A DNA stretch of 64,000 nucleotides from Streptomyces europaeiscabiei. Lineage in GTDB: Bacteria > Actinomycetota > Actinomycetes > Streptomycetales > Streptomycetaceae. The translations under genes were made by a program, and so were the position numbers. Where the stretch lies: positions 2,232,001 through 2,296,000 of the forward strand of contig NZ_CP107841.1 of the NCBI RefSeq assembly GCF_036346855.1, in the 5' to 3' direction. The notes beneath the pieces are model-generated. The model worked only from the letters and a program-made list of their open reading frames with translations. It did not search any database and was not told the DNA's origin. Positions 1-9,297 of this stretch are shown one piece after another; the stretch's first letter is position 1, and every line of letters begins with the position of its first letter.

Positions 1-1
1 C

Positions 2-832
2 CCGGGGCCGGGCCCGAACCGGTTCGGGCCGCCGACCCCGCCGCATCCCGTTCCGGCCGCGACCCACCCCTCCGCGGTGCCGTCCCGCGAGCCGGACCGC
101 AACCGCCGGGCCCTCGTCTTCCTGATCGCCGGTATCGCCGCGATCGCCTTCGCCATCGCCGGACTGACCTACGCCCTGGTCAACCGCGACGACGGTGGGA
201 AGGACGGCAACCCGACCAACGGGACGGGCGCGGTGGGCGGCACCAACGACCAGACGGGCGACGGCGGAACGGGCGAGGAACCCGGCGGCGGCGACACGAG
301 TGACGACGGCGACACCCCCTCCGAGACATCCGAGGAGGCCCCGACCAGCAAGCCGCCCGCGCAGTCGGTCGAGGTGACGGTCGAGGGCGCGAACACCGAC
401 TACTCCGGCACCTGCCCGCCGCCGGACGCCGAGGTGCCCACCTTCACCGCCACGTTCACCGTGGGCAGCGTCCCCGTGGACGTCGAGTACCGCTGGGTGG
501 CGAAGAACGGCAAGGTCGAGGACGAGGGCTGGAAGACCCTGTCGTTCGCGTCCGGCGGCGAGAGGACCAAGCAGGACCAGGTCGTCGTCTCGACGAGCGG
601 GAGCCACGCGGACGAGATCAGCGTCGAGGTCCGCGGTCCGGTGAAGGCCGCGTCCAACTCGGTCGCGTTCTCGGTGACGTGCGAGACGGAGGCCCCGACC
701 ACGGGCGGGACCTCCCCCTCCGACGACTCGGAGAACCCTGACGAATACAGCGACTCCGAATTCGACTACGACGACGAGGCCGCAGCCCTCGGCGAAGCAG
801 CCGTGAACGGGGCCGTCAGGCCGCGTTCCTGA
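2..832 (+). CDS. C-terminal part of a membrane-anchored protein (N-terminus outside window)
   Basis: The frame is open from the first bases of the window to the TGA at 830-832, so the true start lies upstream and about 276 residues are visible; a GTG at 77 is possible but the frame continues through it. A proline-rich stretch is followed by the basic segment DRNRR, one hydrophobic transmembrane helix, a Gly/Thr/Asp-rich linker and a beta-rich domain of about 110 residues with two cysteines (TCPP and VTCE). The tail is acidic. This is the usual layout of the outer half of an actinobacterial Ser/Thr kinase or membrane sensor, but no catalytic part is visible and the family is not recognised. 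Its 3' end overlaps the end of the convergent lipase gene by 17 bp. Confidence 0.6.
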   Translation, partial: PGPGPNRFGPPTPPHPVPAATHPSAVPSREPDRNRRALVFLIAGIAAIAFAIAGLTYALVNRDDGGKDGNPTNGTGAVGGTNDQTGDGGTGEEPGGGDTSDDGDTPSETSEEAPTSKPPAQSVEVTVEGANTDYSGTCPPPDAEVPTFTATFTVGSVPVDVEYRWVAKNGKVEDEGWKTLSFASGGERTKQDQVVVSTSGSHADEISVEVRGPVKAASNSVAFSVTCETEAPTTGGTSPSDDSENPDEYSDSEFDYDDEAAALGEAAVNGAVRPRS

Positions 833-1622
833 ACACCGGCAGATAGCCGCCCGACTGCCCCGCTGCCTTCGGGTGGTACGACTCGCCCACGTTCAGCAGG
901 TTGAGGCTGTGCAGCCACGCGCTGCCCGAGCACAGCTCGTGCCCGGTGAACACGGAGCGGACGTCGCCGAAGGTGAACCCGTGGTCGGCGGCGCGTTTGG
1001 CGATCGCGGTGTTCAGGTAGTCCGCCGCGTTGTTGATGGCGGACCGCTTGGCCTGGGAGAGGCCGGGGCAGGTGCCGCCCAGCTGGTAGAAGCGGGGATA
1101 GCCGAGCACCACCACATGGGCGGCCGGTGCCTTGGCGCTGATCGCCGTGTAGACCTTGTCGAGCTGGCCGGGGAGCGTCGAGTCGACGTACGCCTTCGCC
1201 GTGTTGATGCGCGCGAGGCAGTTGCTGTCGGACTGGAGGACGCAGGTGGTCATGACGTCGGCGAAGCCGGCGTCGTTGCCTCCGACGCTGACGGAGACGA
1301 GCCCCGTGCCCGCGCCGAGCGGTCCCAGCTGATTCGCCAGAACATCACCCGTTCGGGCGCCCGAGCAGGCCGTGAAGTTGAAGGACGAGGGTGAGTTGGC
1401 GGCTGCCCAGAGGTACGGGTAGGCCTTCGTGCTGCGCTTGCAGTCGCCGCTGGAGGAGATGTAGCTCCCCGCGCCGACGCCCGAGGAGTAGGAGTCGCCG
1501 AGCGCCACATAGCCGGTGGCGGCGGCCTGTGGGGACGCCTGCGCCGTCGCGGCCCCGGTGAGGGCGGCGCCGACGGCGAGGAGGAGTGAGGTCATGTATG
1601 CCGCAAGTCGGGAACGTCTCAT
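816..1622 (-). CDS. secreted SGNH/GDSL-family lipase/esterase
   Basis: This 268-residue protein has a Sec signal peptide (basic MRRSR, hydrophobic core, likely cleavage after AQA near residue 29). It then shows the GDSL block I motif ALGDSYSSG with nucleophile Ser44, block III VGGND, and the C-terminal block V containing SYHP with His250 as the likely base. Six cysteines fit the three disulfides of extracellular Streptomyces GDSL lipases such as the S. rimosus enzyme. It should hydrolyse acyl esters outside the cell. It is divergent from the subtilisin-like protease across about 316 bp. Family assignment is firm; the substrate is not known. Confidence 0.92.
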   Translation of the reverse strand: MRRSRLAAYMTSLLLAVGAALTGAATAQASPQAAATGYVALGDSYSSGVGAGSYISSSGDCKRSTKAYPYLWAAANSPSSFNFTACSGARTGDVLANQLGPLGAGTGLVSVSVGGNDAGFADVMTTCVLQSDSNCLARINTAKAYVDSTLPGQLDKVYTAISAKAPAAHVVVLGYPRFYQLGGTCPGLSQAKRSAINNAADYLNTAIAKRAADHGFTFGDVRSVFTGHELCSGSAWLHSLNLLNVGESYHPKAAGQSGGYLPVFRNAA

Positions 1623-1938
1623 GGAACCTCCCTTTAGCAGGATCTCTGCCTCAACCGTCGTAGCAACTACGCGTGTTGATCGGAAGTGTCCATGTCAATA
1701 CTTTCCCTCTCGCAACAGAACGTATCCACCACGTTCCATGCCCGCTCGATTTCACGCGCGTGACAGAAACATGACAACCCCTCAACTCCCTTGAGCTGCC
1801 CCCTTCGATCACCCAGTCTGCTTATCAGCCGCGAGCGGAACGCGACGCTCCTGGCTGTGAGTGCGAGCCCGCACACACACCCCCACAGACGCGCGCCCCA
1901 CCCAGGCGTGCGCCGCCCATGAGGAGGAATCCCTCGTA
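1623..1938. promoter_or_regulatory. divergent intergenic region between lipase and protease genes
   Basis: No gene is seen here. On the minus strand a TTGACA hexamer at 1693-1698 reads toward the lipase and is a plausible -35 element, but no convincing -10 was found. The GAGGAGG at 1921-1927 is the ribosome-binding site that fixes the protease start at 1939. No clear operator dyad was recognised. Confidence 0.4.
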
Positions 1939-3144
1939 ATGGCACACCTGCGCATCAGGAACATCCGGGTCGCCGCCGTCACCACCATGGCGACCGCCGC
2001 CCTGCTCGGCGGCCTCACCGCGCTCCCCGCCCAGGCCGCCCCGGCCGAGGGCAAGGTGCTCGCGGCCGGCTCCCCCACCGCGATCAAGGACAGCTACGTC
2101 GTCACGCTCAAGAAGAGCGCGGGCCTCAAGGCCGCGTCGAGCGCGGGCAGGAACCTGGTCGAGGAGTACGGCGGCACGGTGAAGCGAACGTTCAAATCCG
2201 CGCTCAACGGCTACTCGGCCGAACTCTCCGCGGCCGAGGCCGGGAGACTGGCCGCCGACCCGGCGATCGCCTCCGTGGAACAGAACCAGGTCTTCACCGC
2301 CGACGCCACCCAGTCCAACGCCCCGTGGGGCCTGGACCGCTCCGACCAGGCGTCGCTGCCGCTCTCCGGCACGTACACCTACCCGGACACCGCGGGCAGC
2401 GGCGTGACCGCGTACGTCATCGACACCGGCGTGCGCATCTCGCACTCCCAGTTCGGCGGCCGGGCGGTCAACGGCTACGACGCCGTGGACGGCGACAGCG
2501 TCGCGCAGGACGGCAACGGCCACGGCACGCACGTGGCGTCCACCATCGCGGGCTCGACCTACGGCATCGCCAAGCAGGCGAAGATCGTGGCCGTGCGCGT
2601 GCTGAACAACGCCGGCTCGGGCACCACGGCCGGCGTCGTCGCGGGCATCGACTGGGTGACGGCCAACCACAGCGGCCCCTCGGTCGCCAACCTGTCGCTC
2701 GGCGGCGGCGCCTCCACCGCCATCGACACGGCCGTCCGCAACTCCATATCCAGCGGTGTGACCTACGCCGTCGCGGCCGGCAACAGCAGTGCCAACGCCT
2801 CCTCGTACTCCCCGGCCCGCGTCACCGAGGCGATCACGGTCGGCGCCACCACCAGCACGGACGCCCGGGCCAGCTACTCCAACTACGGTTCGGTCCTGGA
2901 CATCTTCGCCCCGGGTTCGTCGATCACGGCCGGCTGGTACACCAACGACACCGCGACCAACACCATCTCGGGCACCTCGATGGCCACCCCGCACGTCGCG
3001 GGCGCGGCCGCCGTCTATCTGGCGGGCCACCCCTCGGCCACCCCGGCCCAGGTCGCCTCGGCGCTGACGGCCGGCGCCGTCACCGGCAAGGTCACCGGCC
3101 CGGGCACCGGTTCCCCGAACCGTCTGCTGCAGATCGTCCCGTAA
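1939..3144 (+). CDS. secreted subtilisin-like serine protease (S8, with I9 pro-domain)
   Basis: This is a 401-residue pre-pro-protease. The start at 1939 is chosen over upstream codons in the same frame because GAGGAGG lies 11 bp before it and a normal Sec signal (MAHLRIRN, Ala-rich core, AQA-AP) follows. An inhibitor-I9-type propeptide (SYVVTLKK ... VEQNQVF) precedes the catalytic domain. The triad is visible as Asp162 (VIDTG), His195 (GHGTHV) and Ser347 (GTSMATPH). The length and spacing match aqualysin/proteinase-K-type Streptomyces alkaline proteases. There is no C-terminal extra domain. A strong hairpin terminator follows the stop. Confidence 0.93.
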   Translation: MAHLRIRNIRVAAVTTMATAALLGGLTALPAQAAPAEGKVLAAGSPTAIKDSYVVTLKKSAGLKAASSAGRNLVEEYGGTVKRTFKSALNGYSAELSAAEAGRLAADPAIASVEQNQVFTADATQSNAPWGLDRSDQASLPLSGTYTYPDTAGSGVTAYVIDTGVRISHSQFGGRAVNGYDAVDGDSVAQDGNGHGTHVASTIAGSTYGIAKQAKIVAVRVLNNAGSGTTAGVVAGIDWVTANHSGPSVANLSLGGGASTAIDTAVRNSISSGVTYAVAAGNSSANASSYSPARVTEAITVGATTSTDARASYSNYGSVLDIFAPGSSITAGWYTNDTATNTISGTSMATPHVAGAAAVYLAGHPSATPAQVASALTAGAVTGKVTGPGTGSPNRLLQIVP

Positions 3145-3168
3145 CGGCAACTGCCGCGACGTGAAAGG

Positions 3169-3207
3169 AAGTTTCCCCGGAGGCCTGCGAGGCCTCCGGG
3201 GAAGCTT
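3169..3207 (+). terminator. rho-independent-type hairpin after the protease gene
   Basis: The 13-bp perfect stem TTCCCCGGAGGCC (3173-3185) pairs with 3191-3203 across a 5-nt loop TGCGA. The stem extends to AAG/CTT with one wobble. It starts 25 bp after the protease stop. There is no U-tract, as is normal in Streptomyces. Confidence 0.8.
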
Positions 3208-3282
3208 CGTATGCGGCGGCGAATTTCCCTGCCGGTGCACCACAACCGGACGTGCGGTCCCGTAGCGTGTCTCGACGTATTG

Positions 3283-3877
3283 ACGATGAAGTGCCGCACG
3301 TCCGGGTACGCCTGGCGACGGTCGCGGCGAGGGCGGCGTAGTCCGCGAAGTGCTCGGGCTCGGGCGCGGTCTCCAGCGCGGCCTGACTCCAGTCGGTGCT
3401 GTCGGCGCCGGACCTGTCGCCCTTCATCCAGTCGGGCGCGCAGCACAGGGTGACGACGGGGGTGCCGCCGGTGGCGCGGACGAAGTCGATGCGCCGGTCC
3501 ATCTCCTCGAAGTCGTAACGCCCCTTGACGGGTTCGGGGTTGTCGGCGCCCCAGCCCATGATGTGCTGGATCTGAGGCAGGGGCTGCTCGCCGAGACGTT
3601 CCTCGACGCGCTCCACGGCCGACTTGCTGCCCTCGTCCGCGCTGAACTGGGTGTGGGTGAAGCCCCAGCCCACGTCGGGCCCGGTGTCCTTGGACGGGGT
3701 GGCGGGCGTGCCGTGCACCTTGTCGCCGTCGCGCGTGGTGCCGGCGGTGCTGCCGCCGTTACCGGGAAGGGTGTTGAGCAGGGTCACGACGAGCGCCAGA
3801 ACGGCCGCCCCCACTCCGAGAAGCGCGGTGAGCCGCCACCGCCGGTCCCCCGAATTCCACCCATGACGTCCCATCAT
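3283..3877 (-). pseudogene. truncated, frameshifted glycoside hydrolase (GH39/xylosidase-like)
   Basis: From the ATG near 3877 the product begins with an N-terminal membrane anchor (WRLTALLGVGAAVLALVVTL). It continues into a GH39-like TIM-barrel start with GWGFTHTQFS, MGWGADNPEP, YDFEEMDRRIDF and GGTPVVTLCCAPDWM. Around 3319-3325 one base appears to be missing: the codons for AYPDVRHFIV continue in another frame. The similarity then stops abruptly after HFIV near 3285, before the catalytic acid Trp-Asn-Glu region expected next. The gene is therefore both frameshifted and cut off. What replaced the 3' part is unrecognised DNA. Confidence 0.7.
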
Positions 3878-4097
3878 GGGCAACAGTAACCGGGCGGACC
3901 CGTGGTGGGGGAGGTTCCGCCGGTGAACTCCGGGCAAGGAAACCGACCGTGTGGCCGACCGTGGCCGGGGAGCGCGGGCTTCCGCCCGCACCACCGGCGC
4001 ACCACGGAACGGGGCGGGGAAGAGCCGGGGGCCTGCACAACCGGCGCACTGCGGAAAGCGGGTGCACGGGGAGCCCTGGGTGACGGATCATGGCGCC

Positions 4098-5192
<1,095 letters not shown>

Positions 5193-5243
5193 CGCTTCCG
5201 CGGTGCTCCCGCGGGGCTTCGCCGGTAGTGGTTCGATGGGCAT

Positions 5244-6014
5244 ATGACCCTGTTCGTCGGCACGTCGGGGTGGCAGTACCAGGACTGGCGGGGCGTCTTC
5301 TACCCGGAGGGCTGCCCGACCCGGCTGTGGCTGGAGGAGTACGCGGCCGGCTTCGCCACGGTCGAGATCAACAACGCGTTCTACCGGCTGCCGACGCGGG
5401 AGAACTTCGAGGCGTGGCGGGACAGGGTGCCGGGGGATTTCGTGATCGCGGTGAAGGCGAGCCGGTACCTGACCCACATCAAACGGCTGCGGGACCCCGA
5501 GGAGCCGGTGCACCGCCTGATGAGCCACGCGCAGGGCCTGGGCGACCGTCTGGGCCCGATCCTGCTGCAGCTGCCGCCGACGCTGCGGGCCGACGCGGAC
5601 CTCCTGGACACCTGCCTGGGCTGCTTCCCCTCCGACACCCGGATCGCGGTCGAGCCCCGCCACGACTCCTGGTGGGCCCCCGAGATCCGCGAGGTCCTCA
5701 AGTCCCACGGCGCGGCCCTCTGCTGGGCCGACACCCACTCCCGCCCGGCCACCCCCCTCTGGCGCACCACCGACTGGTCCTACCTCCGCCTCCACCAGGG
5801 CCGGGCCCACCCCTGGCCCCACTACGGCCGCCGGTGCCTGTCGACCTGGGCCACCCGAATCGCCGACACCTGGCCGGCTACCGCCGATGCACACGTCTAC
5901 TTCAACAACGACCCCCACGCGGCGGCCGTGCAGGACGCGACGACCTTCGCGAGGGCGGCACGAAGAGCGGGCCTACGGCCGACACGGACACCGGAACGGC
6001 CGACGCGAACCTGA
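5244..6014 (+). CDS. DUF72 (YecE-like) protein
   Basis: This 256-residue protein shows the DUF72 hallmarks: VGTSGWQYQDWRGVFYP at the start, EINNAFYRLP, FVIAVKASRYLTH, LGPILLQLPP, AVEPRHDSWW and a C-terminal YFNND motif. The family forms a TIM-like barrel whose biochemical role is not established. The last codons and stop lie inside a 32-bp sequence that is repeated about 110 bp downstream. The tail (GLRPTRTPERPTRT) is unusually basic and probably not part of the fold. Confidence 0.88.
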   Translation: MTLFVGTSGWQYQDWRGVFYPEGCPTRLWLEEYAAGFATVEINNAFYRLPTRENFEAWRDRVPGDFVIAVKASRYLTHIKRLRDPEEPVHRLMSHAQGLGDRLGPILLQLPPTLRADADLLDTCLGCFPSDTRIAVEPRHDSWWAPEIREVLKSHGAALCWADTHSRPATPLWRTTDWSYLRLHQGRAHPWPHYGRRCLSTWATRIADTWPATADAHVYFNNDPHAAAVQDATTFARAARRAGLRPTRTPERPTRT

Positions 6015-6150
6015 GCACCGCCTCGGCCACCACGACAGCCACAACAACCTGAACAACACCTCGGGCCCACGGCTGCTGAACAAGGCCTCCGTATCGCCTC
6101 GACGACCACACCGGCTGCGCGAACCTGAACACCGCCTCGGCCACCACGAC
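6005..6150 (+). repeat. 32-bp near-perfect direct repeat at the 3' end of the DUF72 gene
   Basis: The sequence starting GCGAACCTGAGCACCGCCTC at 6005-6036 recurs at 6119-6150 with one mismatch. The first copy contains the DUF72 stop codon. It lies in the 364-bp convergent gap 6015-6378, which contains no recognisable gene. It looks like a local duplication of the gene end. Confidence 0.75.
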
Positions 6151-6184
6151 GGCTCGCGCGCACTCAGCGCACTCTTCTCAGCTC

Positions 6185-6312
6185 GCTCCCTCTGCCGTTC
6201 GGTTGCGCCCTCTACCGTTCGGCTGCTCCTTCTTTGCTCAGCTGCTCTTTCTCTGCTCCGCCGTTCTTCCCTCCGCCGCTCGATCCCTCCCGCCGCTCGA
6301 TCCCTTCCGCCG
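6185..6312 (+). repeat. pyrimidine-rich tract with short tandem repeats
   Basis: The + strand is almost entirely C and T for about 125 bp. It holds an imperfect repeat around CCGTTCGG (about 6185-6228) and a 17-bp unit CCGCCGCTCGATCCCT(C/T) at 6273-6289 and 6290-6306 with a partial third unit. It sits between convergent genes and upstream of the GntR stop. No terminator of classic form was found, so the tract may serve as a rut-like or structural element. That role is inference. Confidence 0.65.
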
Positions 6313-6378
6313 CAGCGGCGCTCAGTCACGGCGGCGGATGTCAGCGGTGTGGACCGGCGCGCACCCCGACTCGGCGTT

Positions 6379-6747
6379 CTACACCGCGTACGCGGCCCGC
6401 AGGGCATCCCGGGCGGCGGCCAGGGCCTCCGCCTCACTCAACCCGAGCCGACGCACCCGCTCCGCGTACGCCGCAGCGGCACCCGCGGCCTCGCGCTCCG
6501 CCGCGGAGCCGGCCGCGGCCACGAACGTCCCGTTGCGCCCCCGCGTCTCGATCACCCCGTCCGTCTCCAGCGCGCGATACGCCTTGGCGACGGTATTGGC
6601 CGCCAACCCGAGCTGCTCGGCGAGCCCCCGTACCGTCGGCAGCCGGTACCCCACGGGCAGCGCGCCGGAGCGGGCCTGTTCCGAGATCTGGGCGCGCACC
6701 TGCTCGTAGGGCGCGCCCCCCTCCACGATGCGAATCTTCAAGGTCAC
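6379..6747 (-). CDS. YtrA-type short GntR family transcriptional regulator
   Basis: The protein is 122 residues if started at the GTG at 6747 (VTLKIRIVEGG), the usual start of this subfamily. The winged-helix region YEQVRAQISEQARSGAL, LPTVRGLAEQLGLAANTV and AYRALETDGVIETRGRNGTFV is complete. Only a short helical tail of about 45 residues follows, as in YtrA-like regulators, which lack a large effector domain. It is divergent from the GNAT gene over 71 bp and may regulate it or itself. Confidence 0.88.
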   Translation of the reverse strand: MTLKIRIVEGGAPYEQVRAQISEQARSGALPVGYRLPTVRGLAEQLGLAANTVAKAYRALETDGVIETRGRNGTFVAAAGSAAEREAAGAAAAYAERVRRLGLSEAEALAAARDALRAAYAV

Positions 6748-6818
6748 GCGGCGATTGTCCCGTACCCGCCGGAAATTCGGAGGCAGCCCACCGTGCGCCC
6801 CACGTACCGTGCGCACAC

Positions 6819-7748
6819 ATGACACTGATCGTGCGCGACCTCCGCGCCACCGACCCCGTGGACGCCGACGCCTTCGCCGAGGTGCGAAGGTCGGCCCTGC
6901 CCTTCATGGTCAGCACCGCCGAGTCCCTGCTCCACGACGCCACGCGCAGGCCGCCCGAGGCCCACTACCAGCAGCTGGTCGCCGAGGCGGACGGCGAGGT
7001 GATCGGCACCGTTCAGCTGTACATCGCCCACGAAAGCCCGGTACCGGGCCAGGGCAACGTCAACGTGTACGTGCACCCGGAGCACCTGCGCCGGGGCGCG
7101 GGCGGCCTGCTGGCGCGCACCGCCGAGGAGCGGTTGAAGGCGGTGGGCGCGAAGCGGCTGCTCTCCTGGGTGCTGGACGCCCCGGAGAATCGCGCGTTCG
7201 CGGAGCGTCGCGGTTACACGCCCAGCCGCTCCGCCCACTTCCTCAGTCTGGACCTGGCGCGCGGCACCCTCCCCCCGCTCCGGACCCTGCCCGACGGCGT
7301 CGAGCTGCGCACGGCCGCCGACTTCGCCGACGACCCGCGTCCCCTGTTCGACCTGGACGCGGAGGCGACGGCGGACGAGCCGAGCGACGTCGGCGCGGAG
7401 TTGGACGACTACGAACAGTGGCTGGAGGAGAACTTCCACCATCCGTTGCTGGACCGCGCCCTGAGCACGGTGGTCGTCGTGGACGGCACGCTCGCCGCGT
7501 TCACGGCGGTCCGCACGGACGGCCGTGACCGCTACTTCACCGGTATGACGGGCACCGCCCGCGCCTTCCGCGGCCGCGGCCTCGCCAAGCTCGCCAAGAA
7601 CGACTCCCTGCACCGCGCCCGCGCCGCCGGCTACACGGAGGCCTTCACGGGCAACGACACCGACAACGGCCCGATGCTCGCGGTCAACAAGTGGTTCGGG
7701 TACGAGGTGTGCGCGACGGAGGTGCGGTATGTCCGCGAACTCGGCTGA
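6819..7748 (+). CDS. GNAT-family N-acetyltransferase (double GNAT)
   Basis: This 309-residue protein has two GNAT-like halves. The N-terminal one has VYVHPEHLRRGAGGLLA, the acetyl-CoA pyrophosphate loop. The C-terminal one has GTARAFRGRGLAKLAKNDSL with TGNDTDNGPMLAVNKWFGYE. Tandem GNAT proteins of this length are common in Streptomyces, and the acceptor substrate is unknown. The start ATG 6819 lies 71 bp from the divergent GntR start. Its stop overlaps the next gene by 20 bp, which suggests translational coupling. Confidence 0.85.
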   Translation: MTLIVRDLRATDPVDADAFAEVRRSALPFMVSTAESLLHDATRRPPEAHYQQLVAEADGEVIGTVQLYIAHESPVPGQGNVNVYVHPEHLRRGAGGLLARTAEERLKAVGAKRLLSWVLDAPENRAFAERRGYTPSRSAHFLSLDLARGTLPPLRTLPDGVELRTAADFADDPRPLFDLDAEATADEPSDVGAELDDYEQWLEENFHHPLLDRALSTVVVVDGTLAAFTAVRTDGRDRYFTGMTGTARAFRGRGLAKLAKNDSLHRARAAGYTEAFTGNDTDNGPMLAVNKWFGYEVCATEVRYVRELG

Positions 7749-8241
7749 GCCCGGAGACGAGTCGCACGACGTGGACGTCGTCCTGCTCAAGGCGGGCCGT
7801 ACGAAGATCCGTTACCCCGCGCGGCTGCTGGGCGACGACGGCACCCGGATCGTGGTCCACGCCCGCTGGGCGACCGACGGCGTACGGGACTTCGGGTTCG
7901 TGCGGTTCGAACCGGGTGACGTCTTCACCGAGTACTACTGGCGCGACCGGTGGTACGCCGTCAAGGAGGTCCGTGACGCGCGAGGCACTCTGAAGGGCTG
8001 GTACTGCGACATCACCAGGCCCGCCACGCTCTCCGGCGGGGAACTCGTCGTCGAGGACCTCGACCTGGACCTGTGGCGCTCCGCCGACGGCACGACCGTA
8101 CTGCGACTGGACGAGGACGAGTTCGAGGAGAGCGGGCTCGCGGAGAGCGACCCGGAGGCCGCCGCGGCCGCCGTGGCCGCCCTGGACGAACTGGAGGTGC
8201 TCGCCACCACCGAAGGCGGCCTGGAGTCGCTGCTGACGTAG
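7729..8241 (+). CDS. DUF402 (FomD-like) domain protein
   Basis: This 170-residue protein matches the DUF402 pattern: GFVRFEPGDVFTEYYWRDRWYAVKEV, then GWYCDITRPA and VEDLDLDLW followed by an Asp/Glu-rich helix ending in a C-terminal helical tail. Characterised DUF402 members act as nucleoside di- or triphosphate, or cytidylyl-phosphonate, phosphohydrolases; the exact substrate here is unknown. It overlaps the upstream GNAT gene and probably forms a two-gene operon with it. Confidence 0.85.
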   Translation: MSANSAEPGDESHDVDVVLLKAGRTKIRYPARLLGDDGTRIVVHARWATDGVRDFGFVRFEPGDVFTEYYWRDRWYAVKEVRDARGTLKGWYCDITRPATLSGGELVVEDLDLDLWRSADGTTVLRLDEDEFEESGLAESDPEAAAAAVAALDELEVLATTEGGLESLLT

Positions 8242-8291
8242 ACGGCGCCGGTGGGGTCGGCGGTGATGCGGCCGGCTCAGATGTGGGGCGG

Positions 8292-8951
8292 TCAAAGGCG
8301 GGCCACCACCGCGTACCGCTCGTCCTCGACCGTCCTCCCCCACAGCCGCGAGTCGTCCTCCAGCCGCACCACCGCCGTGTCGGACACGAGCGGCGCGAGA
8401 AGCCCGTACAGCCGCTCGGCGGCGATGCCGACCGGGCTGACCGTGCCCCACACCCCCTCGACCAGCACGAGCCGCCCTCCGGGACGCAGCAGTCCGCACC
8501 AGCGGCGCAGGACGCGGCCCGGGTCGGGCAGGGTCCACAGCACATGGCGGACGAGGATCACGTCGAACCGCTCCTCCCCCACGGGCGGGGCCGCCGCGTC
8601 ACCGACGAGGAACACGGCTGGGTGCCCGGCGAGTTTGGCGCGGGCGAGGGCGATCATGGCCGGGGACGCATCCACCCCCGTCACCCGGTGCCCCTGTTCG
8701 GTCGCGAGGAGTGACAGGCTGCCGGTGCCGCAGCCGAGGTCCAGCACGTCGCAGGCGCGGTGCGGCAGCCAGTCCCGCAGCCGGGCCGCCCAGGCCTCCC
8801 GGACGGCGGGTTCCCGCAGGCCATGATCGGGTTCGTCGTCGAAAGCGGGCGCTTCCGCGTCCCAGTCGATGCTCTCCGGAGAGTCATCTGCCGCCGGTTT
8901 ATTCGGTGTTCGAAGGGCCGGGGAGGTTTCACCGTCGTCGATGTTGGTCAT
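8292..8951 (-). CDS. class I SAM-dependent methyltransferase
   Basis: This 219-residue enzyme starts at the ATG giving MTNIDDGE; the longer frame upstream runs through the operator-like repeats and is less likely. The SAM-binding motif I is DVLDLGCGTGSLSLLA, followed by GVDASPAMI (motif II), DVILVRHVLWTLPDP and LLRPGGRLVLVEG. The acceptor is not predictable. The promoter region carries four TGTCA half-sites, so expression is likely controlled by a TetR-like repressor encoded elsewhere. Confidence 0.85.
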   Translation of the reverse strand: MTNIDDGETSPALRTPNKPAADDSPESIDWDAEAPAFDDEPDHGLREPAVREAWAARLRDWLPHRACDVLDLGCGTGSLSLLATEQGHRVTGVDASPAMIALARAKLAGHPAVFLVGDAAAPPVGEERFDVILVRHVLWTLPDPGRVLRRWCGLLRPGGRLVLVEGVWGTVSPVGIAAERLYGLLAPLVSDTAVVRLEDDSRLWGRTVEDERYAVVARL

Positions 8952-8960
8952 GCCGCCAGA

Positions 8961-9008
8961 GTGACACCTGCCACTGACAGTCCAGATGGTGACAGCCGCC
9001 ACTGACAG
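8961..9008 (-). promoter_or_regulatory. tandem operator-like repeats upstream of the methyltransferase
   Basis: Two 20-bp copies at 8961-8980 and 8989-9008 differ at only two bases. Each carries two TGTCA (minus-strand) elements 13 bp apart. The proximal copy also forms the near-palindrome AGTGGCAGGTGTCACT on the minus strand, typical of TetR-family operators. The array begins 10 bp before the chosen start codon. The binding protein is not encoded next door. Confidence 0.55.
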
Positions 9009-9089
9009 AGCACGAACGATGAGTAACGCTCCCGGAAAAGGTCTACTTCCGTGAAAACGCGGAACCCGGTGGACCGCAAGGAGGCAGCC

Positions 9090-9224
9090 ATGCGCCGTAC
9101 GACCGTGCAGAAGCCCCTGAGGAAGTCCACGTCCCGCCAGGTGCGGGACGAGGCCGACGAACGCCCCGTCGAGCGCCGGGAAGTGCGAAAGGACATCGCA
9201 CGCACCTGGTGGCCGGACGGCTGA
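9090..9224 (+). CDS. small basic hypothetical protein (44 aa)
   Basis: A short ORF begins at an ATG 6 bp after a near-perfect Shine-Dalgarno AAGGAGG (9078-9084). It encodes 44 residues rich in Arg, Lys, Glu and Asp, with RQVRDEADERPVERREVRKD and the tail IARTWWPDG. Third codon positions are GC-rich, as in real genes here. The family is not recognised. The spacing to the divergent methyltransferase (139 bp) leaves room for its own promoter. Confidence 0.5.
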   Translation: MRRTTVQKPLRKSTSRQVRDEADERPVERREVRKDIARTWWPDG

Positions 9225-9297
9225 GCGGCCGCGCCCCGGCCCGCCCGCCCACGAGAACCGACGCCGACCCCCTCCCGATGAATCCCGACGAGTCCTG

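Noticed and set aside
1825..3243. 472-residue minus-strand ORF opposite the subtilisin gene
   Set aside because: Arg/Gly-rich shadow frame of a well-supported protease; typical of high-GC DNA.
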